NCBI RefSeq assembly: GCF_003073045.1
Contig: NC_037592.1
Location: 12,180,007 to 12,244,006, forward strand
DNA: 64,000 nucleotides
Direction: 5' to 3'
Source of the DNA: Pomacea canaliculata
Lineage: Eukaryota; Mollusca; Gastropoda; Architaenioglossa; Ampullariidae
The number at the start of each line of letters is the position of its first letter. Position 1 is the first letter of the stretch. This document shows positions 24,834 through 39,364 of this stretch, piece after piece. The notes under the pieces were generated by a model. It was not told where the DNA came from and made no database searches. It saw only the letters and a program-made list of their open reading frames with translations. The translations under genes and the position numbers were made by a program.

Positions 24834-26045
24834 ATGTTTGCTATAAAGAGCGAGATGCAGGTCCCATGTACACTCATAAAGACTGAAACGAAATATATCG
24901 CTGAGGCACAAGAAAACTTAAGCAATAATGTAATACCTAAAGCAGAAAGTTCATTTTGCTCTGATTATAATGAGACAAAATGTTTACAGAATGATTTCAT
25001 GCAGCATGACAGTATCTTTGGCCAAGAACTCCCAAATATAAAAATTGATCCAGCTGCACAGACAAACTTGAGGTGTGAGAATGTTCTGAAAGTGGAGATG
25101 AATTGTCAAGATTCCACTTCTTTCATTAAAATTGAACAGCAGCACACTCACATTGTGAAGATAGAATGGCCACATATGACTGAGCATAATCATGTAGTAA
25201 AGACTGAGAGATCATGGCCTGGCCAGGATGCAATTTCTCAACTTGATAGTGATAATGAATTTTATTGGAACTGCCAAGGCGATACTTATGAAGTGAAGAC
25301 ACAGGATGCAAAAGGACCAGTCACTTCTGAGGTCAAGCATGAAGATCACTCTGGTCAAGGCGTTGTTTCTGCAGTAAAGTCAGAGCAGACAAAATCACAC
25401 ACTCAGTCCACAATAATGGAGCACTTGAAGGCACAGAGTGTATCACAGCAGGTGGAGTGGAATTGCAGAAAAAATAAAGATATATCAGCATGCATATCAT
25501 CACCTGAACTTCAAGATGTGGATGTTGCTGGATGTAAAAATACACAGGTGACGGATATTGTGACTGAAAGTCCTCAGCATGAGAGAAATGTAGATTTGAC
25601 AGACGCTAGCATCAGTACTGAGTCAGAAAAACACCACCCTAGGGATATTGAATCTGAAAAGTGCAAAGTGTGTATGTCTTCATTCCATTTCTTATGCTTG
25701 CACAAAAAACACATGTCACACCACACTGGTAAAACTCAAAAGTGCAGAGTATGTAAAGCTGCTTTCAAAAGATCAGAGAGATCTCCTCAGTGCAGTTTAT
25801 GTAAAGCCGCCTTCAAAACATCATCCAATTTGAAAAGTCATATGCTGGTTCGCAGTAACAAGAAATCTCACCAGTGCAGTGTGTGTAAAGCTGCATTAAA
25901 AAAATTATCAGATTTGAAAAGTCATATGCTGGTTCACAGTGATCAGAAGCCTCAAAAGTGCAGTGTGTGTAAAGCTGCATTTAAAAGATTATCAGAAGTT
26001 AAAAGTCATATGCTGGTTCACAGTGATCAGAAGCAGTGTGTGTAA
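24834..26045 (+). CDS. C2H2 zinc-finger protein with SUMO-motif-rich N-terminus
   Basis: A single open frame of 403 aa starts at ATG 24834; an in-frame TAA at 24804 bounds it upstream. Residues 1-190 hold eight hydrophobic-Lys-x-Glu motifs (IKSE 4-7, IKTE 15-18, LKVE 85-88, IKIE 98-101, VKIE 108-111, VKTE 122-125, VKHE 167-170, VKSE 181-184). That is the SUMO consensus at high density, suggesting a repressive or nuclear-body function. From about residue 278 come C2H2 fingers: one divergent, one cut short, one with Arg in place of the last His, then two regular CxxC-x12-HxxxH fingers with SDQKPQK linkers. The frame ends when an 11-bp gap in the next 84-bp unit shifts it. The finger array continues downstream out of frame, so this is a truncated gene, a pseudogene in progress, or an assembly collapse. 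DNA target unknown. Confidence 0.7.
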   Translation: MFAIKSEMQVPCTLIKTETKYIAEAQENLSNNVIPKAESSFCSDYNETKCLQNDFMQHDSIFGQELPNIKIDPAAQTNLRCENVLKVEMNCQDSTSFIKIEQQHTHIVKIEWPHMTEHNHVVKTERSWPGQDAISQLDSDNEFYWNCQGDTYEVKTQDAKGPVTSEVKHEDHSGQGVVSAVKSEQTKSHTQSTIMEHLKAQSVSQQVEWNCRKNKDISACISSPELQDVDVAGCKNTQVTDIVTESPQHERNVDLTDASISTESEKHHPRDIESEKCKVCMSSFHFLCLHKKHMSHHTGKTQKCRVCKAAFKRSERSPQCSLCKAAFKTSSNLKSHMLVRSNKKSHQCSVCKAALKKLSDLKSHMLVHSDQKPQKCSVCKAAFKRLSEVKSHMLVHSDQKQCV

Positions 26046-26533
26046 AGCTGCATTTAAAAGATTATCAGATTTGAAAAGTCATATGCAGGTTCACAGTGAT
26101 CAGAAGCCTCAAAAGTGCAGTGTGTGTAAAGCTGCATTTAAAAGATTATCAGAAGTTAAAAGTCATATGCTGGTTCACAGTGATCAGAAGCCTCATAAGT
26201 GCAGTGTGTGTAAAGCTGCATTTAAAAGATTATTAGAGTTGAAAAATCATATGCTGGTTCACAGTGATCAGAAGCCTCAAAAGTGCAGTGTGTGTAAAGC
26301 TGCATTTAAAAGATTATCAGAATTGAAAAGTCATATGCTGGTTCACAGTGATCAGAAGCCTCAAAAGTGCAGTGTGTGTAAAGCTGCATTTAAAAGATTA
26401 TCAGATTTGAAAAATCATATGGTGGTTCACAGTGATCAGAAGCCTCATAAGTGCAGTATGTGTAAAGCTGCATTTAAAAGATTATCACATTTGAAAAGTC
26501 ATATGGTGGTTCACAGTGATCAGAAGCCTCAAA
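25789..26533 (+). repeat. 84-bp tandem repeat encoding zinc fingers, about nine units
   Basis: Units start near 25789, 25873, 25957, 26035 (short by 11 bp), 26114, 26198, 26282, 26366 and 26450. Each carries TGCAGTGTGTGTAAAGCTGC and CATATGCTGGTTCACAGTGA or close variants. From 25873 onward the units differ by only a few bases, mainly at the finger residues after ATCAG (SDL, SEV, LEL, SEL, SHL), which is where DNA contact residues fall. Confidence 0.92.
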
Positions 26534-27610
26534 AGTGCATTTAAAAGATCATACACTTTGAAACGACATATGCAGGTTCTTAGGGATGAGAAGCTCACCA
26601 GTGCAGGGTTTGTAAGGCTGTATTTGAAACATTATCCTATTTGAAACAACAAAGGCAAATCCACAGAAACAAGAAACCTTACCAGTGCATCATATGTAAA
26701 GCTGCCTTAAAAAAATCCGATGCTTTGAAACAACACATGCAGGTTTACATTGATAAGCCTCACAAGTGCAGTGTGTGTAACATTGCCTTCAAAAGTTTAT
26801 TTCATTTGAAACAGCATATGCAGGTCCACAGAAATAACAAATCTTACCATTGAAGTGTGTGTTAATCTGCTTTTAACTTCTTTAATTGGTTTGAAAAGAC
26901 ACAATCTAATTCATAATTATATTGAATCTTACCAGTGCACATGTATGTACAGCTTTTTGTAGACCTTTTTCTACTTTCAAAACACACAAGGTGATCGAGT
27001 CACAATGATTTGAAACCTCACCAGTTTGTGAAGTTTCTAAAGTTGCTTTGAAGTCCTCACCTTCTTAGAAAATGCACATGCTCATCTACAGCGATGTGTC
27101 ATGTGCATTGTGTGTAAAGCTGCTTTTAGGTGTGCATCTACTTTAAAAACACAGATGATGACCTATGATGGTGTTTACTGTTACCCGTGCATGCTAGGTA
27201 AAGCTGCTTTGAAGTTCTTATCAAATCATCATCCTTGCAAAATTTGAAAAGCTGAATTTAGATGATCTATTTTGAAAAGAGGAAGGCTGATCCCTAGAGG
27301 TGTTAACCTTCCTAGTGCCATATTTGTAATGCAATTAGGTCATGCAATGTCAAACAACACATTCTCATTTGTTGCTGTGTTACACCTCACCAGTGCAGTT
27401 TGTGTAAAGCTGTTTCCGGTCATTTCTTTGGCTTAAAATATGACATTGTGATTCCCTGTGATTCCAAGCCTCCTCAGTTCACTTCAAGAGACCATTTGGG
27501 AGCAGAGTATTTGGAAATGCATAAAATAAGCTACAGAGATAAGAGAGGTTAAACCTTATCTGCAGTGTGTGTAAAGCTGCTTTAAGGGACTTGTCCTCCA
27601 TCAGATACAG
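26046..27610 (+). pseudogene. out-of-frame continuation and decaying tail of the zinc-finger array
   Basis: Fingers six to eleven (to about 26533) are regular and open in another frame (25939-26544). A 17-bp gap near 26540 breaks the array again. Units then diverge, with a further open piece at 26641-26853 (fingers with KQHMQVYIDKPHKC). From 26855 to about 27600 only fragments such as TGTGTGTAAAGCTGC remain, with stops between them. Age therefore rises from left to right. None of this part is likely to be translated from the first ATG unless mRNA splicing or the assembly differs from what is shown. Confidence 0.75.
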
Positions 27611-30351
27611 GTATCCCCTGGCTGTAAGAAATTCAGCAATGATTAAAATTTGTAGCTGTTTAAAGTATATCATATTGACACATACAGGTATATTCAACTT
27701 TTTTGTATTATTTAATCACAGCTAATGTGCTAAAATTAAAGAATGGGAGCTGGGGTTGTGTGTGTGGGTGAGAAGAAAATAGTAATTGATGGAAAGGAAG
27801 TCAAAGAGTAAAGGGGGCAAATAATTTATGTTGTAGACATTGAGGCACTCCTCTTGGTTTTCTCTTGTTGAATTTTCCTTGTATTTATTTTCTTCTTGAT
27901 TGTTCTGTCTTTATTTCTTTTTCAAATTATTTGTTTTTCTGCAAAATAAAGTTCTCCTTATAACATTTGTTGAAACAGAAAGTATTACTTTTTATTTAAA
28001 GTATCTAAAACAGTGGGTTTTAGATATAGTGATTTACATTTATTGAATGGACACTGTTTTACTGATTTTTTAAAAAATGTTAATGTTTGCAGAGTAGTGC
28101 GATTGACATAGACCTAATAAAGGCAAAATGTTTTTGTATAAAATGTTTTTTGGCTTCCTGATTCTTTTTGCTTATTGCAATTGATGGCACGATAATTGCA
28201 ATCTGGTTTTTTTTTAATGAGTTTTATTACATTGTGTAACGCTTGATATGCATATAAAGATCTTGTTCCTACTGGAGGATAAATTGCTCCAAATGACTGA
28301 ATAATTTATATCTGCAAGTAAGAATTTCTTATTCTGAATTAATTGAGAAAATTTATGTTTGCAGTGTTCATAAAATGAAACAGTTTTCAGCAGATACATT
28401 GTTTTGCTTTGTTTGTTTGACTTTTATGATAAAAACATGACATTCTCAGTTCTAGTTTATTAGAGCATGAATTTGCAAGCTTTCTTTTTGAGATATTTTG
28501 CAATGAATATGTTGGGCTGGTGCTCATTAAATAAAATATCAAATGCAATGTTAATGATTTTTTTTTTATTTGGGAAACGGTAATTAATAAAAACATGCCG
28601 AAGACATCTTAAGTAGTAGAAACATTTGGAAATACGGATACCACCGATGAGCCAGATTGTTGTGTGTATGTGTTTCATATCTCTTGTATATTTATTAAAT
28701 TTGTTTCTTGCTGTACTTTGTCTCGCACGTCAGGACTTTTATTCGAGTGAAGAGTAGGAGTGGGGGACTGGTGAGTGATGTGGCGACAAGGGCTTTGTTT
28801 ATTCCGCAATGCGATGGTGGAAACTTGTGGAGGTGGTCAGGCACGGTGTTGGGTTATTATTTGTGGAGGAGATTTGATTAGACACCTAGCTGTGATTCAT
28901 CTCGAGACCTTACCAGGCCCTTCTCCTGCTCCCGTTATGTCCCCTATGGCACATCAATTTTGTGTCGGAAGGCTTAATAATCGGGAGGTTACATGCCGAC
29001 AAGGGGCACTCACGACACGAGAATTGTGTTCTTTCTCTCTAACACATACACATACATACACGGTCTCTCTAACACACACACATACACGGTCTCTCTCTCG
29101 TACACTGCACCTCACACTCTGAACACGTGTACAATACAGCTGATCATCGACAAGGCCTTAACACAAGGATCTCTGTCCTGCAGACAGCTGTGATTCTGCG
29201 CTTTTGTCTGATACACTAGCATGACTAATTAATAAGAGATAGCCGACACTGTCATGCTGACGACCTCCCCCTGTTGATAACAAATATTAGATACCGAGCA
29301 ACATACATAGACAATAGTATCTACCTCGCAACTTACATACACAATCCACATGAACGTTGAGATGACAGGCATCATGACTATCACGATGACAGCTGTGAAA
29401 GACAATTACGGACAAGATGGCAGATATAATCATGGAGGTATACTAGATGTCCCCATGAAACGGTCGAGACGTAGGACACCAGGTGTTATATGTCACCAAC
29501 ATGTGTATTGGCATTTCTCTCCTACACAACTCGTGTTCCTTTCGCTGGACAAGTCTTCACAACTAAATTTCTCCTGTCTTTTAACATGTATTTATTTAAT
29601 AATGTATTTATTCTATCATTTACTGTTTATTTGAAAGCATCCACTGTCGTCATGCTATGATCTTCCCATTGCGACCGTTAGTGACGCGAAGGATGTGAAG
29701 AATGCCAAAAAATAACAACAACAACAACAACAAAGATTTTCTCATCGTGCAGCATTGAAGTCTGTTTCAGTGAAGTTAATTCAATTATAAACTATAAAAA
29801 TATTAATAAGGAAACTGTTTATTAGCCAATTGTTAAGTAACAAACTCATAATGAAATCGTCAATAAAGTAAATTACCAATAAGAAAATGAGTCATTCAAT
29901 AATTGATTTTAATTAACAGTTTCAACCTTATTTATATTAGCTATATATTCATTAACTGACTATTATCATAACTACTTATTGTAATACTTGAAATGCAGGG
30001 TCAGTCGATAATAACACAGCTGGACAGAGATTTCAAATTTTCCCATGAAGCGCATTTTGTGGAGTGTTCTCTCCTCTGTATATAAAAATAAGTTTATGGG
30101 TGCAATTTATTCATCTGTGGGTGATAGTCAGGGAAGAAAACATCAATCGAAATGTTCTCAGCTTTATATTGGCGACAGACAGTGAGAGAACAGTCGATGG
30201 ATTGCAACATTTAATGTACAAGTTATTTTAATTTTTTTATTTTTATCTCTCTCGCACTTTAAAGCCATTATTTTAAATATAGAAGAATGAAACTGTCAAC
30301 GGGCCGTCTTTGACTTCAGAGTATTGTCCAGAAGAGGGCAACGACTGCAGC
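27611..30351. other. intergenic stretch, 3' flank of the zinc-finger locus
   Basis: AATAAA at 27945-27950 could end zinc-finger transcripts. The rest is AT-rich with a CA/CT microsatellite at about 29036-29100 and an (AAC)n tract at about 29716-29732. The sequence at 28700-29520 is less AT-rich and may be an old repeat, but no family was recognised. Confidence 0.45.
27945..27950 (+). terminator. possible polyadenylation signal for the zinc-finger locus
   Basis: AATAAA followed by T-rich sequence, about 1.9 kb past the end of the 403-aa frame. Assigned by position only. Confidence 0.3.
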
Positions 30352-30542
30352 CAGGGCCGTGCTTAGGGACAGGCAGACGAGGCATCTGCCTAGGGCCCCG
30401 CACATTTCATTAAATAACAACCGTGGCGATCGTGGTGTCAAGGGCCCCGCACATACCCTATGCCTCGGGCCCCGCGGGGGGTAAGAACGGGCCTGCACAT
30501 ACACTATATATATGCCTCGAGCGGGGGCTGAGAACGGGCCTG
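30352..30542 (+). mobile_element. hAT-like non-autonomous element, short copy
   Basis: It begins CAGGGCCGTGCTTAGGGACA and holds the same GACGAGGCATCTGCCTAGGG and CCGTGGCGATCGTGGTGTCA blocks as the copy at 22289. A first right end, GTAAGAACGGGCCTG, lies at 30481-30495. A second, CTGAGAACGGGCCTG, ends at 30542, each after an ACATAC...ATGCCTCG block, so the right end is duplicated in tandem. No clear 8-bp target duplication was found. Confidence 0.65.
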
Positions 30543-31419
30543 CCTGTGCCTATTTTCCCTTTTAGAAACCAATCATATCTAGAACGGAAAATAAAAACAT
30601 GAAAAATAAATATTCTGTGGATCAGAAACGTACTCCAGTTCAAGATGACGAGGACAAAGGATCAATGTGTTTTTACAAAAATTTCCCGTTCCACACCCAC
30701 TTAAGCACGCAAGCGAAACTGATCTGCTTTATTTTAAGTTTTTTATGTTTTAGGTAAGAGTATTTACATAGGTGCATAATTGAAACTCGATCTCTGATTT
30801 AGAGAACGTCGAAGACCAATGGAAGTATATATAACTGCAGGTGCAATTAAATATATATTTATACAAATTATGTCCTTTGTGTATATATAAATATCGACAT
30901 ATCAGGATACAAGTCCGTGGTATAACCATGTTACGTACGAGCTTGTGCTACCACATACTTTTATTACTATAGTTTATCATTATTTTTATCGCGTTGCTAA
31001 TGAAGGATTGAAATCAATCAAGATGTACGTGTATATTCACTTAGCAGAGGATGTTGGGCAATTCATTTATCCGCTGAAACTTGGTTTTACATAAGCCGGC
31101 TTATTAATCTTAAATCTTACAATAAGTGCTAGCTTTTAATGTTAACTTTCTACTTTAAAGTTGACAGTTGATATTGCATAAGAATTTGGCTAGACCTGCG
31201 CAAAATGTACGTATTATTCCAGTCGATGTCCCCCATGCTTGGGTGGGGGTGGTGTATTTTGTTGCAATATCGCCTCAACGTGAGGTAATTTTTCTTCAAT
31301 TTTCGCTTACAGAAAACCCTTCCACGCATTTATCTGCGTTTCACTACGGCCTACTTGATTATGAGAATCCGCTCATACAGTGTTCGGGGACGTCACTCGC
31401 ATTGAGTACGTAACTCCGT
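30543..31419. other. intergenic stretch and thymidylate synthase promoter region
   Basis: AT-rich sequence with TATATA-type tracts near 30820-30890. The last 250 bases before the thymidylate synthase gene are less AT-rich and include GACGTCAC (31390-31397), a half CRE. No other gene is seen. Confidence 0.45.
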
Positions 31420-31428
31420 TTTGGCGGG
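31420..31428 (+). promoter_or_regulatory. E2F-type site next to the thymidylate synthase ATG
   Basis: TTTGGCGGG is a match to the E2F consensus and lies 14 bases before the start codon. Thymidylate synthase genes are well-known S-phase E2F targets in animals. Function here is inferred. Confidence 0.6.
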
Positions 31429-31442
31429 CTTTTGATGTGAAA

Positions 31443-36097
<4,655 letters not shown>

Positions 36098-36112
36098 GTC
36101 TTTTAGTAGTAT

Positions 36113-36118
36113 AATAAA
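36113..36118 (+). terminator. proximal polyadenylation signal of thymidylate synthase
   Basis: AATAAA begins 16 bases after the stop codon. A second one at 37508-37513 would give a 1.4-kb 3' UTR that includes the SINE at 37032. Which is used cannot be told from sequence. Confidence 0.5.
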
Positions 36119-37031
36119 GACACGTAAATATTGTGAATTGTGGGCCTTATTATAAATAGACTGTTGGAGGGGGGGGGGGGGGGTAATTTTCTAACTAAAG
36201 TCTTGCAGCATAATCGTGCCGGTGCTAATTTTTGATGCATGCTGTGGCAGATCATAAACTGAAAAAAAGTTACAATAATCCTTCAAAAAGTGACCTTGCA
36301 TGGATGTTTGTGAAGCACTTTGTTAGTGCAGCTATTGTTTTATGGGCAATGTTTTTCGAAGATCTGGCAGATCATAAATTTGACAAAATTTGTCTCTTAT
36401 ATCTACTTTTTTTAACATTGCAAACATATGCTATTTTGGACTTTGATAAATCATCATGGTGCTGCCTTTCTGTAAAAAAAAACTTCATAAATCTCAACAT
36501 TTGTTACCTTTTTGTGAGTTTAAGATCTCACGTTACACAACGAACCACCTGAAGTGTTCAGTTATTCATAAATCTGCTTTATACTTTTTCTTCTATGATT
36601 GCAGAATTTTAGTATTAGAATTTAGATGTTTCGAGTCTCTTGAATGAATTTTATAGTGCTGCACCTTATGCATTATTAGCCCTTATGTAAGTTGTCAGTC
36701 TTACCTTTTGCCAGTATTTCATGTTTGATCTTGCAGAAGTATCAAGTGAAGACTGTGTTTAGTATTGGTAACAAGTTAAACTTAGTAGTGATTAATTAAA
36801 TGGTTAATCTTAATTACTTTCTTTTTCCATAACTGCTTTAGTTGCAAGTATGTGATTTGTTTAAACTTTGGTGTCATGAGTGCGTCGAGGGGATCATGCT
36901 GTTGTAAAAAAAAACAAAAACCATATGAATGTTAACTTTTGTATATTTATGCTTTAGTGTGAGTTTATGATCTCACATTATGCAGTAAACCACCAAAGGT
37001 GTTCACTTGTACATAATACTGCTTTGTATTT
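36119..37031 (+). other. thymidylate synthase 3' flank or long 3' UTR
   Basis: A G-run lies at 36168-36182. The motif GATCATAAA occurs twice at 36249 and 36370 in a loose direct repeat. Chance frames at 36232-36647 have no supporting features. Confidence 0.45.
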
Positions 37032-37230
37032 CGTGGCGCAACTGTTAGCACCTGTCACCAATGCAGTAAAGGTTGGCTGTCCTGGGTTTAACTCTCGACT
37101 TAGGTGCACTGTTCTTTCTCTGCTTGTGACATCTGTTTACAGCGCTGGCTGACTTACCAAGATATAGTTATAGTTGCTGGCTCAATGTAAAATACCAATT
37201 CACCCCAGCACACAAAACCACCACCCCACC
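37032..37230 (+). mobile_element. tRNA-derived SINE
   Basis: GTGGCGCAACTGTTAGCACC resembles a pol III A box region, and GGGTTTAACTCTCGA (37084-37098) is a decayed B box about 40 bases downstream. A body (TTTACAGCGCTGGCTGACTT) and an A/C-rich tail follow. This order is typical of mollusc tRNA-SINEs. It is old, judging by the B box. Exact ends were not found. Confidence 0.6.
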
Positions 37231-39230
37231 TGCTTTGTATTTGTTTTCCTTTCCTCATTATGTGGAAATTTTAGGAGACGGAGACAAGGTTTGTCTCTAA
37301 TCTGTGTAAATATGTTCAATAGATATTGTTAAATCTTTATTTAATTATATTTTAATTGCATAGAAGTTTCATCATAAAGAAATCTTTTTTCCCACTTGTA
37401 AATATTTGAACAGAAGTTAGTGTGCGCAAGTCCTGTACTTTCAAGCACAACTTTTTCCCAGCAAACACTGCCATGGTTAAATATCATGTATAAATGCTTT
37501 AGTAACCAATAAATTGACTTCAGAGAAACTATTTGTTTATGTTTTCTTTACTTCAGTAGTCATGAGGCAACTCAGGACCATATGTTAACAGTCACCGATA
37601 GCTTTGTAACTATATGCTTCATGGTTTTTCTTACCACCGTATGTAATTTTATTAGGTTAAGGCATTTTTAGACAAATGTATATCTGGAAAGTTTAACAAG
37701 CATGAAATTCCTTTGCTCTGCTTTACTCATGGGGATGTTGGTACAAGATCAGAGATATGCAGCAGAACCCATTTTAGTTATATTTTAGCCTTACTGTTCA
37801 TTTTTGCCCAAATGCCTGTCACACACTGACGTCACCACCTCACACACGGTGTTCACGTGCATACGAACAACACAAAACACAACGATCTGTCCATGGGCTT
37901 CTCGTTTTTCTTTACTAAAATAGCCCGTTGTCGACTTTGCCGTAAAGTTTCTTTTCTTTTGCCTCTTATCCTCTCTTGGTGGATAGATGGTAACAGGTCG
38001 TATACACACAGAAAGCAAAATAAAGACACCTAGAATGAAGATACACAAGCTTTTCTCAAATAGGAAAATCATTACCCCCTCACTCGTCAATATCCCACAG
38101 TACATTTCTAACTCATTCAGTCTTGCACCAAGAAACGGTCCAGAATACAAATGGTCTCCCTGAAATTTATAGTAAGTTTAAAAACACTGTTACCGTCCGC
38201 CAGTGTCACGTAGACGCACAAAACAAAGTCAGACGTATCTCTGCGTCAGGAACGCTCCCACTCAATCCACGACGAGCGTACAGGTTCACTTATACACTTC
38301 CGAAACACACGAAGGCACATATTCCACCAGGACCTCCTGGCACGCATACACTCCAAACTTATTCCGAACGCTGGGGTCGCGGAACAGCGCTTCAGGACGT
38401 CGACGGACTGAACTCCGCCCTGGACGCCAGACACAAGACGTAAGTGGAGGGCTTCCCCCCACCCCGGCCGAGGACACCTTCGTCTACTCTAAGCAAACCC
38501 TCCCTTGTGTAGTTGGTCCCCGCTGGGTGGGTCCGGCATGCTCGGGAGGCTCTCGGGCCTTGCCATCCATACTGACTTCACTTACTCACTTCGTTCACCT
38601 TAGTGGTTCCCTCAGAAGTTCCTGTAACTCGGTGACTAATTAGTCTAGCGAATTTATAACTTATACTAATACACTGTATTCTTTTTCAGTGAAATGAGAC
38701 TTGGTGCATTGTTTGGACTTAATATTGCTCCAAACTCACTTGCATTGTGAGTTCACCTCACGCTCTGGCTGGGTGAACGGGGAGTTGAAATTACCAACGA
38801 AACCGCCGAGACGGAAGGTCTTGCTGTACTAGCTAGTGTGGTTACAGGGACCGGGAATAATTGAACTAAGTTCCTTGCCTAGCCAAGGTAATAGATTAAA
38901 CATTTGCTGAAGTTCTAAATTTTAGTAATCTAAAGTAGCGTACTTCTAAATTGTTTATAAAGGTGACTTAATTTTCTAAAAGAAAATATATTTTTCACTT
39001 GACGTTATGGCACAATATATACATGTATCTGGCTGATACCATTCCACATCCACCCCATCCCTCTATTCCCAGCTTGGTTCCACGTGATTTCTCATTTCCC
39101 AATTAAAACATCAGGATTCATCTTAAACATGTGAGCTGTCAGTTTGATATGTAGTCGTAACATCCTACCCTTTGCCTTCATTTAAAAAAATGGTAGGGGT
39201 CACTAGAAGGAAAGGGTTGCATTTCAGTTT
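37231..39230. other. intergenic stretch between thymidylate synthase and ILRUN
   Basis: Contains the weak minus-strand frame at 37791-38105 (separate entry) and a less AT-rich block at 38150-38640 with chance frames on both strands. One of these ends at a donor-like AAGACGTAAGTGG near 38434. An unclassified sequence lies at 38700-38890. Convergent genes flank it. Confidence 0.4.
37791..38105 (-). CDS. weak candidate: small protein with one membrane segment
   Basis: From an ATG at 38105 (or 38072) the frame gives 104 (or 93) aa. Counting from 38072, a short start (MIFLFEKS) is followed by a hydrophobic segment (LCIFILGVFILLSVCI) and then a basic stretch (PPREDKRQKKR). This resembles a type II membrane anchor with a stem. 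No family was recognised and no splice partner was found. A chance frame is the simpler reading. Confidence 0.2.
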   Translation of the reverse strand: MYCGILTSEGVMIFLFEKSLCIFILGVFILLSVCIRPVTIYPPREDKRQKKRNFTAKSTTGYFSKEKREAHGQIVVFCVVRMHVNTVCEVVTSVCDRHLGKNEQ

Positions 39231-39364
39231 TCACGAGGGTCTCTTCCTTATGGATACAGATATCTGGCTGCTGTTCTCTTGATCCAAGCTGGGCAAGTTA
39301 ATCTTCAAGTTGCCTGGTATCAATTTCATGGCTTCTTCCTGCTTTCTGGCCAAACTTTGACTTT
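39231..39364 (-). CDS. candidate terminal exon of an unidentified minus-strand transcript
   Basis: After a good acceptor (pyrimidines then TTTTGCAG at 39365-39372), the exon is open in the frame beginning at its third base. It gives 43 aa with RKQEEAMKLI and INLPSLDQEN, then stops at TGA. It lies downstream of ILRUN, but its phase does not fit ILRUN exon 4, and ILRUN has its own terminal exon. In phase 0 it would add only 12 residues. It could be an exon of another gene, or chance. Confidence 0.25.

Noticed and set aside
38123-38643. Overlapping plus-strand frames ending near a donor-like AAGACGTAAGTGG
   Set aside because: Three frames and the opposite strand are all open in this less AT-rich block, so openness carries no information; no family similarity was recognised.
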